A DNA stretch of 64,000 nt from Pseudomonas mangiferae (GCF_007109405.1 NZ_VJOY01000010.1:124001-188000), one strand, 5' to 3'. Shown: positions 8,829-20,039, numbered from the stretch's first letter. The notes: generated from the sequence alone by a model not told the origin. Made by a program: numbers and translations.

Positions 8829-10714
8829 GCCAGGACCTCGGCCAGGTTGCCTTTGGATTCCAGCCAGGACTTGCGGTCGCCGGCGCGCTTCTTCGCCAGC
8901 AGCATGTCCATCTTCTCCACGGTGCCCTCGGTGTCCTCCAGGGTCAGCCGCACCAGCCGGCGGGTGTTGGGGTCCATGGTGGTTTCCCGCAGCTGCAGCG
9001 GGTTCATCTCGCCCAGGCCCTTGAAGCGGGTGACCTGGGGCTTGCCACGCTTCTTCTCCGCCACCAGGCGTTCGAGGATGCCGTCCCGCTCCGCCTCGTC
9101 CAGGGCGTAGTGGACCTCCTTGCCCAGGTCGATGCGGTACAACGGCGGCATCGCCACGTAAACGTGGCCGGACTCCACCAGCGGGCGGAAGTGGCGGACG
9201 AACAACGCGCACAGCAGGGTGGCGATGTGCAGGCCGTCGGAGTCGGCGTCGGCGAGGATGCAGACCTTGCCGTAGCGCAGCTGGCTGAGGTCGCTGGCGC
9301 CCGGGTCCACCCCCACCGCCACGGCGATGTCGTGGACCTCCTGGCTCGCCAGTACCTCGCCGCCATCCACTTCCCAGGTGTTCAGGATCTTCCCGCGCAG
9401 GGGCATGATCGCCTGGAATTCCTTGTCACGGGCCTGCTTGGCGCTGCCGCCGGCGGAGTCGCCCTCCACCAGGAACAGCTCGGCGCGCATCGGGTCCTGG
9501 CCGGCGCAGTCGGCCAGCTTGCCGGGCAGCGCCGGGCCCTGGGTGATTTTCTTGCGCTCCACCTTCTTGCCGGCCTTGAGGCGCCGCCCGGCGTTGCTGA
9601 TGGCCAGTTCCGCCAGCTGCAGGCCCCGCTCGGGGTGGGCGTTGAGCCACAGGCTGAAGGCGTCCTTGACCACCCCGGAGACAAACGCCGCCGCCTCCCG
9701 GGAGGACAGGCGCTCCTTGGTCTGCCCGGAGAACTGCGCGTCCTGCATCTTCATGGAGAGGACGAAGGCGATACGCTCCCAGACGTCCTCCGGCGCCAGC
9801 TTGACCCCGCGGGGCAGCAGGTTGCGGAATTCGCAGAATTCCCGCACCGCGTCCAGCAGGCCCTGGCGCAGGCCGTTGACGTGGGTGCCGCCCTGGGCGG
9901 TGGGGATCAGGTTGACATAGCTTTCCTGCACCCCTTCGCCGCCCTCGGGCAGCCACAGCAGGGCCCAGTCCACCGCCTCCTTGCTGCCCGCCAGGCTGCC
10001 GACGAAGGGCTCCTCGGGCAGGCGCGGGTACTCGCTCACGGCGTCCGCCAGGTACGAGCGCAAGCCGTCCTCGTAGTGCCACTCCACCCGCTCGCCGCTG
10101 GCCTTGTCCTCGAAGCTCACCGCCAGGCCCGGGCACAGCACGGCCTTGGCCTTGAGCACGTGCTTGAGGCGGCTGAGGGAGAACTTCGGCGAATCGAAGT
10201 ACTTCGGGTCCGGCCAGAAGCGCACGGCAGTGCCGGTGTTGCGCTTGCCCACGCTGCCGGCGATCTCCAGGTCGCTGGCCTTGAAGCCATCGGCGAAGCC
10301 CATGCGGTACTCGTTGCCGTCGCGCTTGACCCGCACGTCCACCCGGCTGGACAGGGCATTCACCACGGAGATGCCGACGCCGTGCAGGCCGCCGGAGAAC
10401 TGGTAGTTCTTGTTGGAGAACTTGCCGCCGGCGTGGAGCTTGGTGAGGATCAGCTCGACCCCGGGGATGCCTTCCTCGGGGTGGATGTCCACCGGCATGC
10501 CGCGGCCGTCGTCCAGCACTTCCAGGGAATTGTCCTCGTGGAGGATCACCTGGATCGAGCGGGCATGGCCGGCCAGGGCTTCGTCGACGCTGTTGTCGAT
10601 GACTTCCTGGGCCAGGTGGTTCGGCCGGGAGGTGTCGGTGTACATGCCCGGGCGCTTGCGCACCGGGTCGAGCCCGGAAAGGACTTCGATGGCATCGGCG
10701 TTGTAGGTGGCCAT
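8825..10714 (-). CDS. parE: DNA topoisomerase IV subunit B, ParE
   Basis: 629 aa, identical to the length I recall for P. aeruginosa ParE. The N-terminal GHKL ATPase domain shows EVIDNSVDEALAGHA (Mg-binding Asn), DDGRGMPVDIHPEEG and GGLHGVGISVVNALS (ATP lid). The Toprim domain has VEGDSAGGSAKQARD, PLRGKILN and ADSDGLH, which hold the catalytic Glu and the Asp residues that coordinate Mg. No residue in the resistance-associated Toprim stretch looks altered. The ATG at 10714 is 13 nt after the yqiA stop codon. The order cpdA-yqiA-parE is shared with E. coli. Confidence 0.98.
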   Translation of the reverse strand: MATYNADAIEVLSGLDPVRKRPGMYTDTSRPNHLAQEVIDNSVDEALAGHARSIQVILHEDNSLEVLDDGRGMPVDIHPEEGIPGVELILTKLHAGGKFSNKNYQFSGGLHGVGISVVNALSSRVDVRVKRDGNEYRMGFADGFKASDLEIAGSVGKRNTGTAVRFWPDPKYFDSPKFSLSRLKHVLKAKAVLCPGLAVSFEDKASGERVEWHYEDGLRSYLADAVSEYPRLPEEPFVGSLAGSKEAVDWALLWLPEGGEGVQESYVNLIPTAQGGTHVNGLRQGLLDAVREFCEFRNLLPRGVKLAPEDVWERIAFVLSMKMQDAQFSGQTKERLSSREAAAFVSGVVKDAFSLWLNAHPERGLQLAELAISNAGRRLKAGKKVERKKITQGPALPGKLADCAGQDPMRAELFLVEGDSAGGSAKQARDKEFQAIMPLRGKILNTWEVDGGEVLASQEVHDIAVAVGVDPGASDLSQLRYGKVCILADADSDGLHIATLLCALFVRHFRPLVESGHVYVAMPPLYRIDLGKEVHYALDEAERDGILERLVAEKKRGKPQVTRFKGLGEMNPLQLRETTMDPNTRRLVRLTLEDTEGTVEKMDMLLAKKRAGDRKSWLESKGNLAEVLA

Positions 10715-10727
10715 GGGTCTCGGATCG

Positions 10728-11339
10728 TCAGTCGGTGAATGCGGAGAAATCGAGGTCGCGCCAGGCGTCGGCCGGGATGCCGGCGAATGCCAGCAGCGCC
10801 GGCAGCCGGGCGGCGAAGCCCTGGAAGCCGTGGTCGCCACCGGCCTCGATGCGCAGCGCGCAGCCCCGGTAGTAGGCCTCGGCGTGGCGGTAATCGAGGG
10901 TCTCGTCGGCGGTCTGCAGCCAGACCTGGTAGCGCGCGGGGTCGGCGGGCGGCGGCACTTCCAGCTCGGCCAGTGCGGCGACATGGTCCTCGGTGAGGGT
11001 CCAGGTTTCCCCGGTGTAGAGGTTGCGTTGCGGACCGAGGTAGCCGTCGAAACGGCGATGCGGGGTCACCGCGGGGTTGATCAGCAGCGCCCGCAGCCCG
11101 TGGCGCTCGGCCAGGTGGGTGGCATAGTAGCCGCCCAGGGAACTGCCCACCAGCAGCGGCGCGCCCAGGGCGCCGATGGCTTCCTCCAACTGATCCATGG
11201 CCTGGCGCGGGTGGTGGTGCAACGCCGGCACGCGCAGGCTGTCCGCGCGCCCCAGCCGGGTCATCAACCGGGTCAGTTGTCGTGCCTTGCGGGATTCGGG
11301 CGCACTGTTGAAGCCGTGGATATAAAGAAGGGTCGTCAT
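10728..11339 (-). CDS. yqiA: YqiA-family alpha/beta-hydrolase esterase
   Basis: 203 aa. Starts MTTLLYIHGFNSAPESRKA, a typical alpha/beta-hydrolase opening with the oxyanion-hole HGF. The nucleophile elbow is VGSSLGGYYA (Ser of GSSLG). A late GGDHGFQGF supplies the catalytic His, and an Asp near QTADETLDY is the likely acid. E. coli YqiA hydrolyses short acyl esters and CoA thioesters in vitro; the physiological substrate is unknown. It lies between cpdA (57-nt gap) and parE (13-nt gap) in the same order as in E. coli, so it is part of the cpdA-parE operon. Confidence 0.9.
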   Translation of the reverse strand: MTTLLYIHGFNSAPESRKARQLTRLMTRLGRADSLRVPALHHHPRQAMDQLEEAIGALGAPLLVGSSLGGYYATHLAERHGLRALLINPAVTPHRRFDGYLGPQRNLYTGETWTLTEDHVAALAELEVPPPADPARYQVWLQTADETLDYRHAEAYYRGCALRIEAGGDHGFQGFAARLPALLAFAGIPADAWRDLDFSAFTD

Positions 11340-11396
11340 GGGGACGGAAGGCTACAAGCTGGACGCGGCCACCTGCAAGCCGGCCCGCGGCCGGCC

Positions 11397-12212
11397 TCAG
11401 TAGCCCTTGACGCTGTAGTCGATCTCGAAATCGATGCCGGTCACCCGCGACACCTCGGTCTCCAGGGTGCCGTCGGCGTGCAGGCGCAGCCAGCGGTAGC
11501 CGGGGGCTTCCTGGCCCACCTGGAACTGCTCGCTGCCCGGCGCGAACTGCACGCAGGTGGACGGCGAGGCCAGCAGCCGGACACCGTTGCGCTCGCGGTC
11601 GAAGGCCTGGTGCACGTGGCCCCAGAGCACCGCGCGTACCCGCGGGAAACGGTCCAGGACGGCGAAGAAGGCATCGGCGTTGCGCAGGCCGATGGGCTCC
11701 ATCCAGCGACAGCCGATGGACACCGGGTGGTGGTGGAGGCAGATCAGCACATGGCGCTCGCCGGCATCGGCGAGGGCGCGCTCCAGCAGGGCCAGTTGCT
11801 CGTCATCGACGTAGCCGGGCACCGCGCCGACGATGGACGAATCCAGCATCACCACGCGCCAGGCGCCCACGTCGGCCACCGGGTCCAGCACGCCGCTGTC
11901 GGCGAAAGCCGCGCGCATGGTGGGCATGTCGTCGTGGTTGCCGGGAATCCAGCGGGCCGGCGCCGGAATCGGCGCGGTGAGGTCGCGGAAACGCTGGTAG
12001 GACGCCACAGAGCCGTCCTGGGACAGGTCACCGGTGGCGAGGATCAGGTCGATCGTCGGCTGCTCCTGCAGCACGCGCTCGATCACCAGGGTCAGGCTGT
12101 CGCAGGTGTCCATGCCCAGCAGACGGCCGTCCGCCTGGGCGAACAGGTGGCTGTCGGACAACTGCACCAGCAGCACGGGGGAATCGGGGGCGTGGGGGGG
12201 CGAACTCGGCAA
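11397..12212 (-). CDS. cpdA: 3',5'-cyclic AMP phosphodiesterase CpdA
   Basis: 271 aa. A calcineurin-like metallophosphoesterase: SDSHLF (Asp20, His22), ATGDLSQDGS, GNHDDMP, HHHPVSIG and GHVHQ are the five metal-ligand blocks in order. CpdA lowers intracellular cAMP and thereby damps Vfr/CRP signalling, which in pseudomonads controls virulence and type IV pili. The start is a TTG at 12212, supported by an AGGAG 8 nt upstream (12223-12227) and no better ATG. It heads cpdA-yqiA-parE and follows yqiB on the same strand after 118 nt of non-coding sequence. Confidence 0.95.
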   Translation of the reverse strand: MPSSPPHAPDSPVLLVQLSDSHLFAQADGRLLGMDTCDSLTLVIERVLQEQPTIDLILATGDLSQDGSVASYQRFRDLTAPIPAPARWIPGNHDDMPTMRAAFADSGVLDPVADVGAWRVVMLDSSIVGAVPGYVDDEQLALLERALADAGERHVLICLHHHPVSIGCRWMEPIGLRNADAFFAVLDRFPRVRAVLWGHVHQAFDRERNGVRLLASPSTCVQFAPGSEQFQVGQEAPGYRWLRLHADGTLETEVSRVTGIDFEIDYSVKGY

Positions 12213-12330
12213 CGGGCCGTCTCCTAGTGGCTACGCGGGATTATGGTAGCGCCGTGCGGCAGGGGTAAACCCGCGAAGCGGGGTGCAGATCACAGTTAGC
12301 GCGGTCAGTGATCGGCGGGAAGCGCTTTTT

Positions 12331-12777
12331 CTAAAGGACCGGCGCCAGTTCGTGGCCACAGGCCAGACAATGACTCAGCCACTCGCCGAGGAACAGGTTG
12401 AGCTGGCTCTTCTCGTCGGGCTGGTGCATGGCCGCGTTGGGGTAAGGGTAGATGCTGCGAAAACGCCGGGCGTTCTCCGCGCCGGTGACCTCGGCCATGC
12501 GCGCGTCGTGATAAACCCGCACCTCCATCTGCGGCGACGGCAGCCACGGCAGGGCGTATTCCTGGCGCACCCGCAGGGTGCTGGTATAGGGGCAGTTCTC
12601 CAGCACTTCCAGCACCAGCACCCCCACCAGGCGCTCGCCCTGGCTGAGGGCCACCCGCCGCTCGCTAGCGCCATCGCGCATGGCCGGCAGCAGGCGCAGC
12701 AACCGCGCGTAGTTCGACTCGCAGACCGCCTGCAGCCCGGCCAGGTCGACCCGGTAGCGGTCGCGGACCAGGGTCAC
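12331..12777 (-). CDS. yqiB: YqiB-family (DUF1249) protein
   Basis: 148 aa if translation begins at the GTG at 12777, whose bases overlap the nudF stop codon as GTGA; a GTG two codons further upstream is also possible. The sequence RYRVDLAGLQAVCESNYARL and a C-terminal PDEKSQLNLFLGEWLSHCL are characteristic of the DUF1249 family, which has no assigned biochemical role. No membrane segment or signal peptide is visible, so it is cytoplasmic. In both E. coli and Pseudomonas it lies between the ADP-ribose pyrophosphatase and cpdA, and the overlap here argues for coupled expression with nudF. Confidence 0.85.
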   Translation of the reverse strand: MTLVRDRYRVDLAGLQAVCESNYARLLRLLPAMRDGASERRVALSQGERLVGVLVLEVLENCPYTSTLRVRQEYALPWLPSPQMEVRVYHDARMAEVTGAENARRFRSIYPYPNAAMHQPDEKSQLNLFLGEWLSHCLACGHELAPVL

Positions 12778-13391
12778 GACCACAGCCCTCGCACTTCAGC
12801 GCGGTTGAGGGCGAGCCATTGCAGCACGATGATGCTGGCGGCATTGTTGATGCGCCCGTCGCGCACCGCGGCCAGGGCGTCCTCCAGCGGCCAGACGTGG
12901 ACGCGGATGTCCTCGCCCTCCTCCTCCAGGCCGTGCACGCCCCCCACGCCCTGACTGTCGCAACGGCCGACGAACAGGTGCACCAGTTCGTCGGAGCCGC
13001 CCGGGGACGGGAAGTAGCGGGTCACCGGCCACAGGGCGGAGAAGGTCAGGCCGGCCTCTTCCTCGGCCTCGCGATGGGCCACCTCCTCAGGTTGCTCGTC
13101 CTTGTCGATCAGCCCGGCGACGATCTCCAGCAGCCAGGGGTTGTCGGTCTTGCCCAGGGCGCCGACACGGAACTGCTCGGTGAGCACCACGCAATCGCGC
13201 TGGGGATCGTAGGGCAGCACGCACACCGCATCGTGGCGCACGAACAGCTCGCGGGTGATCACCGGGCCCATGGCGCCGGAGAACTGCTGGTGACGAAGGT
13301 GCAGGCGGTCCAGGCGATAGAACCCGCGAAAGCAATCCTCGCGCTTGACGATCTCGTAGGCGTCCGGACCGGGGGTAAAGGTGTCGCTCAT
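12774..13391 (-). CDS. nudF: ADP-ribose pyrophosphatase (Nudix hydrolase) NudF/AspP
   Basis: 205 aa, a normal length for the family. Hydrolyses ADP-ribose to AMP and ribose 5-phosphate, removing a reactive NAD breakdown product. The Nudix box spans GLIDKDEQPEEVAHREAEEE followed by AGL, with all consensus Gly and Glu residues present, at about residues 94-116. The ATG at 13391 follows GAGAAG at a suitable distance. The frame stays open far upstream, but that sequence overlaps the divergent lipoprotein gene and has no coding look. First gene of the minus-strand run nudF-yqiB-cpdA-yqiA-parE. Confidence 0.95.
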   Translation of the reverse strand: MSDTFTPGPDAYEIVKREDCFRGFYRLDRLHLRHQQFSGAMGPVITRELFVRHDAVCVLPYDPQRDCVVLTEQFRVGALGKTDNPWLLEIVAGLIDKDEQPEEVAHREAEEEAGLTFSALWPVTRYFPSPGGSDELVHLFVGRCDSQGVGGVHGLEEEGEDIRVHVWPLEDALAAVRDGRINNAASIIVLQWLALNRAEVRGLWS

Positions 13392-13596
13392 CCGCTTCTC
13401 GCTCGGTAATTCAGGGGTGGAGACTGTATGACGTTCGCGCCATCCTATCGTGCCCTCGTGACCGGCGCAGCCCTCTTTGCAGCGTAGTCGAACCGCGGTC
13501 CGGCACGCCCGACCGACGGCGCCGGAGCCGAACTCGACCCGCTGCGGGCAGTCGAACCGGCACGTCTTCCCCTCCAGCCCGGATGCTTTCGCCACC

Positions 13597-14352
13597 ATGC
13601 CAGCCCTGCCGATTTCCCGCTCTTTCGTCCCGCTCCTCGCCGCCTGCGGCCTTGGCCTGTTGCTGGCCGGCTGCCAGGGTCTGACCTCCCGCACCGTGCA
13701 GCCCGAGCACAAGGCCTGGGAACACCTCAAGCCGGGCTGCACCGGCAGCGAATGCCCGCTGGTGAACATCGACACCCTGCATTTCGACGATGAACCCGGC
13801 CTCGATGCGCTGGTGGAGCGGCGCCTGCTGGAGATGACCCGCAACACACCGGATGCCACTGCCCCGCTGCCCAGCTCCCTGCAGGCCTACGAACAGGCCT
13901 TCCTGCGGGACGCCGAGCCGCGCTGGAGCAGCTACCTGCAGGCCAAGCTGCGGGAGCAGCGCGACCAGCTGCTGCTGATCGAGCTGTCCAGCTACCTGGA
14001 CACCGGCGGCGCCCACGGCATGCCGGGCCGCGGCTTCATCACCTACGACCGCAACCGGCACCAGGCCCTGAGCCTGCAGGACATGCTGTTACCGGGTCAG
14101 GAAGACGCCTTCTGGCAGGTGGTGGAGCGTTTCCATGGCCGCTGGCTGGCGAAGAACCGCCTGGGCCCGGACTACGCGAAGGACTGGCCGTTCCAGCGCT
14201 CGCCCCACGTCGGCCTCGGCCGTGGCGCGGTGCTGGTGAAGTACGACGTGTACAGCATCGCCCCCTACTCCAGCGGCCACCCGGAGCTGGAAATCCCCTA
14301 CCCGCAGCTCAACGGCATCCTGCGGCCGGAGTACTTCCCCGGCCGCGGCTGA
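13597..14352 (+). CDS. RsiV-family (DUF3298-like) lipoprotein
   Basis: 251 aa. The N-terminus carries a lipoprotein signal peptide ending in LLAGC, so the protein is probably anchored in the outer membrane. The C-terminal half, with LIELSSYLDTGGAHGMPG and later GAVLVKYDVYSIAPYSSG, matches the DUF4163/DUF3298 fold found in the RsiV extracellular domain, including the GGAHG motif. RsiV binds lysozyme in Bacillus; whether this Gram-negative relative does so is unknown. It is divergent from nudF with about 205 bp between them that must contain both promoters. It corresponds by position to PA4972. Confidence 0.75.
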   Translation: MPALPISRSFVPLLAACGLGLLLAGCQGLTSRTVQPEHKAWEHLKPGCTGSECPLVNIDTLHFDDEPGLDALVERRLLEMTRNTPDATAPLPSSLQAYEQAFLRDAEPRWSSYLQAKLREQRDQLLLIELSSYLDTGGAHGMPGRGFITYDRNRHQALSLQDMLLPGQEDAFWQVVERFHGRWLAKNRLGPDYAKDWPFQRSPHVGLGRGAVLVKYDVYSIAPYSSGHPELEIPYPQLNGILRPEYFPGRG

Positions 14353-14360
14353 CGAACCAG

Positions 14361-14391
14361 GCAGCGGAAGGGCCCACGGCCCTTCCGCTGC
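14361..14391. terminator. Bidirectional stem-loop between the lipoprotein gene and thiC
   Basis: A perfect 14-bp stem (gcagcggaagggcc/ggcccttccgctgc) with a 3-nt loop fills the 42-bp gap between the two convergent stop codons. There is no clear T-tract, but position and stability make a shared terminator likely. Confidence 0.7.
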
Positions 14392-14394
14392 GGT

Positions 14395-16473
<2,079 letters not shown>

Positions 16474-16672
16474 AACCCCCGCAGTCTAATCAAGCCCCGG
16501 GCAGAAACCAAGCCGATGCGGACCCGCCGGTCGCGGCGGCACCCACGCCATTGTTGCGAGGCGGCAACAGAGCTTATCGCAAACCGGACTGACCGCCGCC
16601 GCCGCGCGCCTTGACCCCTCGTGCCGCGCCCCTTAGCCTTGTCCAATTTCATTGAACCCTAGGATCTCCCGC

Positions 16673-18115
16673 ATGTTGCGCAGACTTTCTCTGGCCATCG
16701 CCGTGGCCTCCGCCTTCTCGGGCACGCTGCAAGCGGCAGACGTTCCGCTGTCGGCCAGAACCGACCTGGTGACCGTCTATCAGGACGCTGTAAAGAACAA
16801 CGCCGACCTGGCCGCCGCCCGCGCCGACCTGGAGGCGACGAAGGAACTGGTGCCCCAGGCCCGTTCCGGCCTGCTGCCGCAGATCTCCGGCGGCGCTTCC
16901 ACCAGCGATACGCGCACCAAGCTGGACGAACCCTCGGTCACCAGCACCCGCAGCGGCATCGTCTACCAGGCGAACCTCAGCCAGCCGATCTTCCGCGCCG
17001 ACCGCTGGTTCCAGCTCAAGGCTGCCCAGGCCACCAGCGAGCAGGCGTCCCTGCGCTTCTCCGCCACCTCGCAGAACCTGATCCTGCAGACCGCCGAGAG
17101 CTACTTCGCGGTGCTCCGCGCCCAGGACAACCTGGCCGCCACCAAGGCCGAGGAAGCCGCCTTCAAGCGCCAGCTGGACCAGTCCAACGAGCGCTTCGAC
17201 GTGGGCCTGTCCGACAAGACCGACGTGCTGGAGGCCCAGGCCAGCTTCGATAATGCCCGCGCTGCGCGGATCATCGCCGAGCGCAACGTGGAAGACACCT
17301 TCCAGGCGCTGACCACCCTGACCAACCGCGACTACAACTCCCTGGAAGGCATCCTCCACACCCTCCCGGTGGTGGTGCCGGCGCCCAACGACGCCAAGGC
17401 CTGGGTCGACACCGCGGCGCAGCAGAACCTCAACCTGCAGGCGAGCAACTACGCGGTGGACGCGGCCGAGGAAACCCTGCGCCAGCGCAAGGCCGGCCAC
17501 GCCCCCACCGTCGACGCGGTGGCCAGCTACCAGAAGGGCGACAACGACGCCCTGGGCTTCAGCAACACCGCCGCCAGCCCGGTGCACTACGGCAGCGACG
17601 TGGAGCAGCGCAGCATCGGCCTGCAACTGAATATCCCGATCTACAGCGGCGGGCTGACCAGCTCCCTGGCCCGCGAGGCCTACCAGCGCCTGAACCAGGT
17701 GGAACAGCAGCGCGAAGGCCTGCGCCGCTCGGTGGTGCAGGACACCCGCAACTACCACCGCGCGGTGAACACCGACGTGGAGCAGGTCAAGGCGCGCCGC
17801 CAGTCGATCATCTCCAACCAGAGCGCGGTGGAAGCCACCGAGATCGGCTACCAGGTCGGCACCCGCAACATCGTCGACGTGCTCGACGCCCAGCGCCAGC
17901 TGTACGGCACCGTGCGCGACTACAACAACGCGCGCTACGACTACATCCTCGACAACCTGCGCCTGAAGCAGGCTGCCGGCACCCTCAGCCCGGCCGACCT
18001 GGAGGCCCTGGCGACCTTCCTCAAGCCGGACTACAACCCGGACAAGGACTTCCTGCCGCCGGACCTGGCGAAGACCGAGAGCCAGCTCAAGAAAGGCGCC
18101 CACACCGAGTACTGA
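16673..18115 (+). CDS. tolC: TolC-family outer membrane channel (OpmH-like)
   Basis: 480 aa from the ATG at 16673, which has AGGA 8-9 nt upstream; a TTG seven codons earlier is in frame but lacks a site. The N-terminus MLRRLSLAIAVASAFSG is a Sec signal peptide ending near LQA. The rest shows the tandem OEP repeats of TolC: two homologous halves with long coiled-coil helices (TDVLEAQASFDNARAARIIA and IVDVLDAQRQLYGTVRDYNN are the matching segments of the two halves). The trimer forms an outer-membrane and periplasmic tunnel for efflux pumps and type I secretion. From memory it corresponds to PA4974 (opmH). A strong terminator follows. Confidence 0.93.
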   Translation: MLRRLSLAIAVASAFSGTLQAADVPLSARTDLVTVYQDAVKNNADLAAARADLEATKELVPQARSGLLPQISGGASTSDTRTKLDEPSVTSTRSGIVYQANLSQPIFRADRWFQLKAAQATSEQASLRFSATSQNLILQTAESYFAVLRAQDNLAATKAEEAAFKRQLDQSNERFDVGLSDKTDVLEAQASFDNARAARIIAERNVEDTFQALTTLTNRDYNSLEGILHTLPVVVPAPNDAKAWVDTAAQQNLNLQASNYAVDAAEETLRQRKAGHAPTVDAVASYQKGDNDALGFSNTAASPVHYGSDVEQRSIGLQLNIPIYSGGLTSSLAREAYQRLNQVEQQREGLRRSVVQDTRNYHRAVNTDVEQVKARRQSIISNQSAVEATEIGYQVGTRNIVDVLDAQRQLYGTVRDYNNARYDYILDNLRLKQAAGTLSPADLEALATFLKPDYNPDKDFLPPDLAKTESQLKKGAHTEY

Positions 18116-18120
18116 GCCCC

Positions 18121-18154
18121 ACGAAAAAGCCCGGCCGATGCCGGGCTTTTTCGT
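18121..18154. terminator. Bidirectional rho-independent terminator between tolC and the aldolase gene
   Basis: A 15-bp perfect stem (acgaaaaagcccggc/gccgggctttttcgt, 4-nt loop). The T-tract on either strand is provided by the stem itself, so it can serve both convergent genes. Confidence 0.92.
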
Positions 18155-18166
18155 ATCGCGCCGCCG

Positions 18167-18946
18167 CTAGTCGCGGTACCCCGGCGCTACCCGGTCCAGC
18201 AGGCGCAGCAGCGCCTGCCAGGCCAGGTCGAGGCCGTCCGGGTCGGCCAGTTCGTTGTCCGCCAGCGGCCGCTGGGGCGCGTTGAACTGCTGCTCGGTGC
18301 GCCGGCAGACCGCGTCCGGCGGAATCACCAGCTCGCCGCCGGCCTGGGCGGCGATCTGGATGTCGCAGGCCTTCTCCAGGTAGTACATGCGCATGAACGC
18401 CTGCTGCACGTCGGCCCCCACCGTCAGCAGGCCGTGGTTGCGCAGCACCAGCCCCAGGTGGTCGCCCAGGTCGGCCACCAGCCGCTGCTGCTCGTCGAAG
18501 GACAGGGCGATTCCCTCGTAGTCGTGGTAGCCCAGGCGCCCGTAGAACTCCATGGACATCTGGTTCAGCGGCAGCAGCCCGCCGGCCTGGGCCGCCACCG
18601 CGCAGCCCGCCCGGGTATGGGTGTGCAGCACGCAGTGGGCATCCGCCCGGGCCGCGTGGATGGCGCTGTGGATGACGAAGCCCGCCGGGTTGACGGTATA
18701 GGGCGTGGGTTCCACCGGCCGTCCGGCCAGGTCGATCTTCACCAGGCTGGAGGCGGTGATCTCGTCGAACATCAGGCCGTAGGGGTTGATCAGGAAATGC
18801 GCCTCGGGGCCCGGCAGGCGCAGGGAAATGTGGGTGAAGGTCAGGTCGCTCATGCGGAAATGCGCGATCAGCCGGTAGCAGGCGGCCAGGGCTTCCCGCA
18901 GCGAGCGTTCATCGGTGGCGGGGGCGGCCCCCGGTGGCGTGGTCAT
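18167..18946 (-). CDS. Class II aldolase/adducin-family protein
   Basis: 259 aa. The sequence has the class II aldolase/adducin layout: an early MSDLTFTHISLRLPG, the metal-site motif VLHTHTRAGCAVAA (two zinc-ligand His), and LRNHGLLTVGADV (third His). Bacterial members cleave or epimerise sugar phosphates, or act on other hydroxy-carbonyl compounds; the length and the HTHTRAG variant fit the broad group with no fixed substrate. It follows the binding-protein gene after 49 nt on the same strand, so the two are probably cotranscribed. The convergent tolC terminator lies just downstream. Role in the cassette is inferred from location only. Confidence 0.85.
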   Translation of the reverse strand: MTTPPGAAPATDERSLREALAACYRLIAHFRMSDLTFTHISLRLPGPEAHFLINPYGLMFDEITASSLVKIDLAGRPVEPTPYTVNPAGFVIHSAIHAARADAHCVLHTHTRAGCAVAAQAGGLLPLNQMSMEFYGRLGYHDYEGIALSFDEQQRLVADLGDHLGLVLRNHGLLTVGADVQQAFMRMYYLEKACDIQIAAQAGGELVIPPDAVCRRTEQQFNAPQRPLADNELADPDGLDLAWQALLRLLDRVAPGYRD

Positions 18947-18995
18947 GGCGTGGTCCTCGGGAAAGCGCCCCGGCCTGCGCGGCCGGGGCGAGCGG

Positions 18996-20039
18996 TCACT
19001 GGGCGGCCCAGGCGTTGAAACGTTCTTCCAGTTCCTCGCCGTGGTCGGCCCAGAACTCGTCGTCCATGGCCAGACCCACCGCCAGGTTGTCCGGCGAGGT
19101 GGGCACCCACTGGCCCACGTCCTTGGGCAGGCCCGCAGCCGCCTGGGTGTTGGTCGGGCCGTAGGGGATCGCGTGCACGTAGTTCACCTGGGCGTCGGCC
19201 TGGTTGGCGAAGGCGATGAAGCGCTTGGCCAGGTCCACGTGCTCGGAGCCCTTGATGATCGCCCAGTAGTCCATGCCGTACAGCGCGCCCGGCCACACCA
19301 GCGCCAGGTTGCGCCCGTTGGCGTGGGCATCGGCGATGCGCCCGGTGTAGGCGGTGGTCATCACCACGTCGCCGGACGCCAGCCACTGGGCCGGCTGGGC
19401 CCCGGCTTCCCACCACTGGATGGACGGCTTGATCTGGTCCAGTTTGCGGAAGGCGCGGTCCTGGCCTTCGCGGGTCGCCAGCAGTGTGTACACCTCCTCA
19501 CGCTTCACCCTGTCCGCCAGCAGGGCGAATTCCAGGTTGTACACGGCGCGCTTGCGCAGGCCACGCTTGCCGGGAAAGGCCTTCAGGTCCCAGAAATCGT
19601 TCCAGCCGGCCGGCGCCTGCTTCAGCCGGTCGGCGTCGTAGGCGATGGCCACGCCCCAGACCAGGGCGCCGGAGCCGCAGTCCTTGGCCGCGCCGGGAAT
19701 CAGTTGGTCGTCACCGCCCAAGGCCTTCCAGTCGAGGGGCTCGAACATCCCCAGGTCACAGCTGCGGGCCAGGTCCGGTCCCTCGATCTGCACCACGTCC
19801 CAGTCCACGTGGCCGGTGTCCACCATCACCTTGATCCGCGCCATCTCGCCGTTGTACTCGGCCTGGCGCAGGGTCGCGCCACTCTGCTTGGCGAACGGCT
19901 GGAAGAAGGCCGTCTCCTGGGCCTTCTGGCCGGCGCCGCCGTAGCCCACCACCACCATGCTCTCGGCGGCGTGGGCGGCCGCGCCCCACAGCCCCAGGGC
20001 GAACAGCATCGGTTGCACAGCGTTCTTGTACAGCTTCAT
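18996..20039 (-). CDS. PotD-type ABC transporter periplasmic substrate-binding protein
   Basis: 347 aa. A Sec signal peptide (MKLYKNAVQPMLFALGLWGA, cleavage after AHA) leads to an extracellular solute-binding protein of the spermidine/putrescine class (SBP type with VVGYGGAGQKAQETAFFQPF at the start and WNDFWDLKAFPGKRGLR in the hinge region). Related proteins bind polyamines, opines, amino-acid derivatives or betaines. No permease or ATPase gene is in this cassette, so it must use a transporter encoded elsewhere or belong to a degraded operon. The start codon overlaps the stop codon of a 52-codon small ORF (ATGA). Specificity unknown. Confidence 0.85.
   Translation of the reverse strand: MKLYKNAVQPMLFALGLWGAAAHAAESMVVVGYGGAGQKAQETAFFQPFAKQSGATLRQAEYNGEMARIKVMVDTGHVDWDVVQIEGPDLARSCDLGMFEPLDWKALGGDDQLIPGAAKDCGSGALVWGVAIAYDADRLKQAPAGWNDFWDLKAFPGKRGLRKRAVYNLEFALLADRVKREEVYTLLATREGQDRAFRKLDQIKPSIQWWEAGAQPAQWLASGDVVMTTAYTGRIADAHANGRNLALVWPGALYGMDYWAIIKGSEHVDLAKRFIAFANQADAQVNYVHAIPYGPTNTQAAAGLPKDVGQWVPTSPDNLAVGLAMDDEFWADHGEELEERFNAWAAQ

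Noticed and set aside
5149-10714. Fluoroquinolone-resistance mutations in parC or parE
   Set aside because: ParC Ser87 and Glu91 are wild type, and the ParE EGDSAGG and PLRGK regions look normal.
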